Source: Hymenopellis radicata
Lineage: Eukaryota; Basidiomycota; Agaricomycetes; Agaricales; Physalacriaceae
DNA: 64,000 bases
NCBI GenBank assembly: GCA_015501595.1
Contig: JADNRX010000016.1
Span: 248,001-312,000, forward strand
Direction of reading: 5' to 3'
Shown one piece after another: positions 63,193-64,000 of this stretch (its first letter is position 1; each line of letters opens with the position of its first letter). The notes under the pieces were generated by a model, which had not been told where the DNA came from, made no database searches, and saw only the letters and a list, made by a program, of their open reading frames with translations. Made by a program: the position numbers and the translations under genes.

Positions 63193-63357
63193 GACGCATG
63201 TCAAATTCTGGTTCTCCATCTAATCGCGCATGTCAAATTCCAGTCATCCATCTAATCGCGCATGTCAAATTCCCGTCATCCATTTAATGGCGCATGCGCC
63301 AAGCGTGCATCCACTAAAAGCCTCAACATCCATCTCATGATCGCGCATGTCAAATTC
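63193..63357 (-). repeat. Tandem promoter repeat upstream of the metallothionein gene
   Basis: GCGCATGTCAAATTC (first copy GACGCATG..) occurs at 63193-63208, 63226-63240, 63258-63272 and 63343-63357. The first three are spaced 32-33 bases apart, with GTCATCCATCTAATC-type spacers. A longer unit, including GCGCATGCGCCAAGCGTGCA and CTAAAAGCCTCAACA (63282-63330), recurs after the MITE at 63615-63655. The copies lie 115-280 bases upstream of the ATG, where metal-response elements would be expected. That they bind a metal-responsive factor is inference. Confidence 0.75.
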
Positions 63358-63371
63358 CCGTCATCCATTTA

Positions 63372-63610
63372 CAGCTAGCTGCGAAACTATGTGAACTATT
63401 TGACATTTTACCTCTTCACAATCTCTGCTCAGGGAGAGGCGCACCGAGACGATTCCGGAGTGACCTATTACTACATTTGGGCCAATCCCGTCGTGCTCGA
63501 CTCAGTTCGAGCATCCGGATCTTGCCAATCGGCCCTTCTCGACAGGTACCTGAGCAAAAATTCTAACAAGAAGAAATCCGTCGGAGTTCACATAGTTTCG
63601 CAGCTAGCTG
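63372..63610. mobile_element. 239-base MITE upstream of the metallothionein gene, TA target duplication
   Basis: Perfect 25-base TIRs: CAGCTAGCTGCGAAACTATG followed by TGAAC at the left, and its complement at 63586-63610. TA flanks at 63370-63371 and 63611-63612. The element splits a repeat unit: the flanks (GTCATCCATTTA and TAATGGCGCATGCG) rejoin to the uninterrupted unit seen at 63274-63297. The ORF running through it (63391-63720) is chance. The TA duplication suggests the Tc1/mariner superfamily; the termini differ from those of the CTGTAC elements at 4.9-5.6 kb. Confidence 0.88.
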
Positions 63611-63612
63611 TA

Positions 63613-64000
63613 ATGGCGCATGCGCTAAGCGTGCATCCACTAAAAGCCTCAACAAATGTGGCGTCATTTCACGCTTCCTTGAATCTAGCGCTATGTAACT
63701 TTCACAGGTATCTCAATTAATATTAAGCATTTCCCATCACAAGTCATTCGGTGCTCTCTTTTATCTCCACCATATTTGATGTCGCACTCGGAGTCCTGGC
63801 GAATGAGCCCGAGTCTGAGCCTGACAAGCTCAAAGGCTTGTAACTGCTCAATACTGTTGCCGCAGGTCGCCGATACTAAGGAATACCTCTTTCTGGTCGA
63901 GAGACTTGCAGTCGACATGTTAACTATTGGCCTTAGGCTGCGCCCAAAGACTGGGATGACTCGGAGCAAGGATGGTACCGAGAAACATTGTTGGAATGCA
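63613..64000. other. Right window edge, no gene assigned
   Basis: It begins with the second copy of the metallothionein-upstream repeat unit. From about 63870 the plus strand has an open frame to the edge (TKEYLFLVERLAVDMLTIGL), and the minus strand has an ORF at 63969-63691; neither is recognisable. A gene may begin here and continue outside. Confidence 0.3.

Noticed and set aside
63391..63720. 109-codon ORF upstream of the metallothionein
   Set aside because: It runs through a MITE and the repeat array; the TIRs explain most of it.
1..64000. tRNA genes, rRNA genes, CRISPR arrays, bacterial-style operons
   Set aside because: Both strands were scanned by eye for B-box-like GGTTCGANTCC with a matching acceptor stem and for regularly spaced identical repeats with unique spacers. 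None was convincing. The short tandem repeats at 63.2 kb and 40.3 kb have related, not unique, spacers.

Overview
The window looks like a chromosome segment of a filamentous basidiomycete, most likely an agaricomycete. The genes are split by many 45-60 base GT-AG introns. The families are typical of mushroom-forming fungi: DUF6534 membrane proteins, a GH76 enzyme with a membrane tail, F-box proteins, a PCL-type cyclin and a very small cysteine-rich metallothionein. No bacterial-style operons, Shine-Dalgarno sites, tRNA, rRNA or CRISPR arrays were seen. All exon calls are hand-read from splice signals and family conservation, so terminal exons are the least certain part.

Layout. 1-0.8 kb: 5' part of a mitochondrial-type cation diffusion facilitator, running off the left edge. 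1.8-4.3 kb: GH76. 4.7-7.0 kb: a 2.3 kb near-perfect palindrome made of two inverted copies of one transposon, carrying nested MITEs and flanked by a 9-base target duplication. 7.2-8.2 kb: APH-like kinase. 9.4-11.1 kb: DUF6534 protein. 11.4-15.7 kb: a quinate-type permease, 3-dehydroshikimate dehydratase and SDR oxidoreductase, probably a quinate/shikimate utilisation cluster with a 108-base divergent promoter. 15.7-21.3 kb: an F-box protein divergent from a Rad17-like checkpoint clamp loader that holds a MITE in an intron. 21.4-26.8 kb: a monocarboxylate-type MFS transporter and a DUR3 urea transporter. 26.9-39.8 kb: a rearranged block with a partial copy of the EMC8/9 gene, two inverted copies of a multi-pass membrane protein gene, a long-TIR element, a non-LTR reverse transcriptase relic and an F-box fragment. 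40.3-40.8 kb: minisatellite. 41.4-42.3 kb: thioesterase. 42.4-44.6 kb: an inverted, decayed second copy of the DUF6534 region. 46.5-49.4 kb: secreted protein and Nramp transporter. 52.3-57.2 kb: UbiA prenyltransferase, F-box protein, cyclin. 57.7-62.0 kb: CBM21 phosphatase-targeting subunit and auxin-efflux-carrier-like transporter. 62.9-63.1 kb: metallothionein with a TATA box, repeated promoter motifs and another MITE upstream.

Functionally the window is mostly membrane transport (metal, sugar acid, monocarboxylate, urea, auxin-carrier family) plus cell-cycle and checkpoint genes. Three metal-handling genes (CDF, Nramp, metallothionein) are present but scattered. The strongest structural story is repeat-driven: at least six short TIR elements, one composite palindrome, two inverted segmental duplications and one dispersed gene-fragment copy in 64 kb.
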